Shown piece after piece: positions 6,030 to 7,962 of a DNA stretch of 7,962 nt (positions are counted from its first letter, which is position 1; each line of letters starts with the position of its first letter). The notes below the pieces were generated by a model. That model was not told where the DNA came from, ran no database searches, and saw only the letters and a list, made by a program, of their open reading frames with translations. Source of the stretch: Rhodocyclaceae bacterium UBA1310. GTDB lineage: Bacteria > Pseudomonadota > Gammaproteobacteria > Burkholderiales > Rhodocyclaceae. The position numbers and the translations under genes are program-made. The stretch spans positions 38,926 to 46,887 of the forward strand of contig DBTS01000102.1 of assembly GCA_002307175.1 (NCBI GenBank), in the 5' to 3' direction.

Positions 6030-6941
6030 ATGAAGATGAATATCGCGCACAAGCTGGATGCCTGGGAAAAGCTCATGCGGCTGGATAAGCCGATCGGCAT
6101 CCTGTTGCTGTTGTGGCCCACCTTATGGGGGCTGTGGGCGGGGGGGGGCGGCATGTTGCCACACCCATGGGTGGTCTGGATCTTTGTGCTGGGCACCGTA
6201 CTGATGCGCTCGGCGGGTTGCGTCGTCAACGACTGGGCCGACCGCAAGTTCGACGGGCACGTGGCGCGAACACGCGAGCGCCCCATGGTGACTGGCGCTG
6301 TATCCTCCTTCGAAGCGCTCGGGCTGGCAACGATTCTGGTGGTGTGTGCCTTCCTCCTGATCCTGCCGCTGAACCGGCTGGTGATCTGGCTCTCGTTCCC
6401 GGCGCTGCTGCTGGCGATCATCTATCCCTTCACCAAGCGCTTTCTGGCGATTCCCCAGGCTTTTTTAGGCATCGCGTTCAGTTTCGGGATTCCGATGGCG
6501 TTTGCCGCGCTGCAGGAGCAGGTGCCCTGGCAGGCCTGGGCACTGGTGCTGGGCAACACTTTCTGGACGATTGCCTATGATACGGAATACGCCATGGTGG
6601 ATCGCCCGGACGACCTCAAGATCGGCATTCGCACCTCAGCCATCACGTTCGGCCGGTTCGACGTGCGGGCCGTGATGATCTGCTACGCGCTGTTTCTGCT
6701 CATCATGGCCGGGCTGGGGGTCAACCAGCACTATGGGGTGGTGTATTTCTGCGCCCTGGCCATTGCTGCCGGGATTGCGGCCTACCACTATGTGCTGATC
6801 CGTGGGCGTCAGCGTGAAGAATGTTTCCGCGCCTTTCAGCACAACAACTGGCTGGGGGCAACGGTCTTTGCCGGCATGGTGGTGGATCATGCCGTGCGGC
6901 ACTGGGCCGAATATCCGATGTACCTGCGCTGGCTATCCTGA
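6030..6941 (+). CDS. ubiA: 4-hydroxybenzoate polyprenyltransferase
   Basis: A 303-residue polytopic inner-membrane enzyme of the UbiA family. It attaches the polyprenyl tail to 4-hydroxybenzoate, the first membrane-bound step of ubiquinone synthesis. The two aspartate-rich motifs that bind Mg-diphosphate are intact: NDWADRKFD (67-75) and DTEYAMVDRPDD (184-195). Nearby TRERPMVTG (81-89) is also typical. Hydrophobic segments occur at about 22-38, 47-64, 97-114, 116-135, 140-160, 166-181, 213-229, 236-253 and 275-287, fitting the family's nine-helix fold. Length is normal. ATG 6030 is used; ATG 6036, two codons on, is equally possible because neither has a good ribosome binding site. A run of nine G falls in the codons for residues 37-41. 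ubiD follows 33 nt downstream, and the pairing supports the quinone assignment over other UbiA-family roles such as heme O synthesis. The chorismate lyase gene ubiC is not beside it in this window. Confidence 0.96.
   Translation: MKMNIAHKLDAWEKLMRLDKPIGILLLLWPTLWGLWAGGGGMLPHPWVVWIFVLGTVLMRSAGCVVNDWADRKFDGHVARTRERPMVTGAVSSFEALGLATILVVCAFLLILPLNRLVIWLSFPALLLAIIYPFTKRFLAIPQAFLGIAFSFGIPMAFAALQEQVPWQAWALVLGNTFWTIAYDTEYAMVDRPDDLKIGIRTSAITFGRFDVRAVMICYALFLLIMAGLGVNQHYGVVYFCALAIAAGIAAYHYVLIRGRQREECFRAFQHNNWLGATVFAGMVVDHAVRHWAEYPMYLRWLS
6140..6148 (+). repeat. Run of nine G inside ubiA
   Basis: Nine consecutive G lie in the codons for Ala37-Gly41, between the first and second membrane segments. The frame is intact at this length. 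Homopolymer runs of this size are slippage-prone in replication and error-prone in sequencing. Confidence 0.95.
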
Positions 6942-6974
6942 GGCCGGGCATTTTTCCTGAGTGGATCGAATCAA

Positions 6975-7962
6975 ATGCAATACGCTGATTTGCGGGATTT
7001 CCTCAAGCAGCTCGAAGCAATCGGAGAATTGCGTCGGGTTACCGTGCCGGTCGACACGCATCTGGAAATGACCGAGATCGCCGACCGGGTGTTGCGTGCC
7101 GGTGGCCCGGCATTGCTCTTTGAGCAGCCCCATACGCAGGGCAAAGCCCATTCCGTCCCTGTTCTGGTCAATCTCTTTGGCACCCCACGGCGCGTGGCGC
7201 TGGGCATGGGGCTGGCCGCGGAGGGGGCGGACGCGTGGCAGACGCAGATGCGCGAAGTCGGCCAGTTGCTGGGGTATCTGAAAGAGCCTGAGCCTCCCAA
7301 AGGCCTGCGCGATGCCTGGGATAAATGGCCTGTGCTCAAACAGGTGCTTAACATGGCGCCGAAAACCACCCGCCACGGCCTCTGCCAGGAAGTTGTCTGG
7401 GAAGGCGAGGAGGTCGATCTGGCGCGCCTGCCGATTCAGCACTGCTGGCCAGGAGACGTGGCGCCACTGATCACCTGGGGCCTGGTGGTGACGCGTGGGC
7501 CCCAGAAAACCCGCCAAAACCTTGGCATCTACCGTCAGCAGGTGCTCGGGCGCAACCGCGTGATCATGCGCTGGCTGGCGCATCGTGGCGGCGCCCTGGA
7601 TTTCCGCGAATTCCAGCAGGCCAATCCGGGCAAGCCATTCCCAGTGTCGGTGGTGCTTGGCTGTGATCCGGCCACCATTCTGGGCGCGGTGACCCCGGTA
7701 CCGGATACGCTCTCCGAATACCAGTTTGCCGGCCTCCTGCGCGGCGGGCGCACGGAACTTACGCAGTGCATCGGCAACGATCTGCAGGTGCCGGCAAACG
7801 CCGAGATTGTCCTTGAAGGCGTCATCCATCCCGGCGACATGGCACGTGAAGGCCCGTATGGCGACCACACCGGGTATTACAACGAGGTTGCCGAATTCCC
7901 CGTCTTCACGATTGAGCGCATCACCATGCGCCGCGATCCGATCTACCACAGCACCTACACCG
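6975..7962 (+). CDS. ubiD: 4-hydroxy-3-polyprenylbenzoate decarboxylase (partial)
   Basis: The first 329 codons and one further base of a UbiD-family decarboxylase; the right edge cuts the gene at roughly two thirds of the length usual for the family (497 residues in E. coli). UbiD removes the carboxyl group from the product of UbiA, using prenylated FMN made by UbiX. Family hallmarks are QYADLRDFLKQLEAIGELRR at the N-terminus, LPIQHCWPGD (152-161), RQNLGIYRQQVLG (180-192), VIMRWLAHRGGA (196-207) and EGPYGDHTGYYNE (292-304). The 180-207 region carries conserved cofactor and metal-binding residues. The Glu in EGPYGDHTGYY is a likely part of the catalytic Glu-Arg-Glu network known for the family. 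The start is ATG 6975, with a modest GAGTGGA nine bases upstream. The gene lies 33 nt after ubiA in the same direction with no terminator between, so they are likely cotranscribed. No ubiX is in view. Confidence 0.96.
   Translation, partial: MQYADLRDFLKQLEAIGELRRVTVPVDTHLEMTEIADRVLRAGGPALLFEQPHTQGKAHSVPVLVNLFGTPRRVALGMGLAAEGADAWQTQMREVGQLLGYLKEPEPPKGLRDAWDKWPVLKQVLNMAPKTTRHGLCQEVVWEGEEVDLARLPIQHCWPGDVAPLITWGLVVTRGPQKTRQNLGIYRQQVLGRNRVIMRWLAHRGGALDFREFQQANPGKPFPVSVVLGCDPATILGAVTPVPDTLSEYQFAGLLRGGRTELTQCIGNDLQVPANAEIVLEGVIHPGDMAREGPYGDHTGYYNEVAEFPVFTIERITMRRDPIYHSTYT

Noticed and set aside
5829..6050. MCP start at GTG 6050 giving a 612-residue protein
   Set aside because: No ribosome binding site precedes it, it overlaps ubiA, and the extension is largely translated repeat. 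ATG 5828 has GGAGG at good spacing and is followed at once by the membrane segment expected at an MCP N-terminus.
6933..7949. 338-codon minus-strand open frame opposite ubiD
   Set aside because: The plus strand encodes clear UbiD motifs without interruption, and the antisense product shows no recognisable family feature.
1..7962. tRNA, rRNA, insertion sequence, prophage or defence genes
   Set aside because: No cloverleaf-like sequence, rRNA segment, transposase, integrase, terminal inverted repeat or defence-family motif was recognised. Nearly all of the window is accounted for by housekeeping genes and one chemoreceptor.

Overview
The window is GC-rich bacterial chromosome, densely packed with mostly housekeeping genes. 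RidA next to RecG, followed by UbiA and UbiD, together with a DUF2802 protein and a DedD-like SPOR protein, fits a Betaproteobacterium. A Rhodocyclales-type genome is my best guess, but it is an inference from gene content and style, not from a marker gene.

Layout, left to right. Positions 1-272 hold no confidently identifiable gene: the left edge may carry the last codons of an upstream gene, followed by a clear intrinsic terminator (131-156). A rightward group follows. It begins with a membrane-anchored DUF2802 protein (273-857, TTG start), whose end overlaps by 14 nt the start of a SPOR-domain protein (844-1677). After a 111-nt gap with a strong hairpin come ridA (1789-2169) and recG (2177-4210), only 7 nt apart. 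A methyl-accepting chemotaxis protein (MCP) gene faces them on the minus strand (4212-5828), with a single base between its stop codon and that of recG. A 201-nt divergent spacer (5829-6029) separates the MCP gene from ubiA (6030-6941). The partial ubiD (6975 to the right edge) follows ubiA in the same direction.

How the genes work together. ubiA and ubiD encode consecutive ubiquinone-biosynthesis steps: prenylation of 4-hydroxybenzoate, then decarboxylation of the product. RidA (enamine/imine clearance) and RecG (fork remodelling) share a transcript by position, not pathway. The DUF2802 and SPOR proteins are probably translationally coupled and both look anchored in the inner membrane. The MCP feeds a chemotaxis array whose other parts lie outside the window.

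I see no undescribed multi-gene system. The points most worth a second look are small-scale: a 7-bp tandem repeat (nearly six copies) in the MCP leader, a run of nine G inside ubiA, and the hairpin just ahead of the ridA ribosome binding site.
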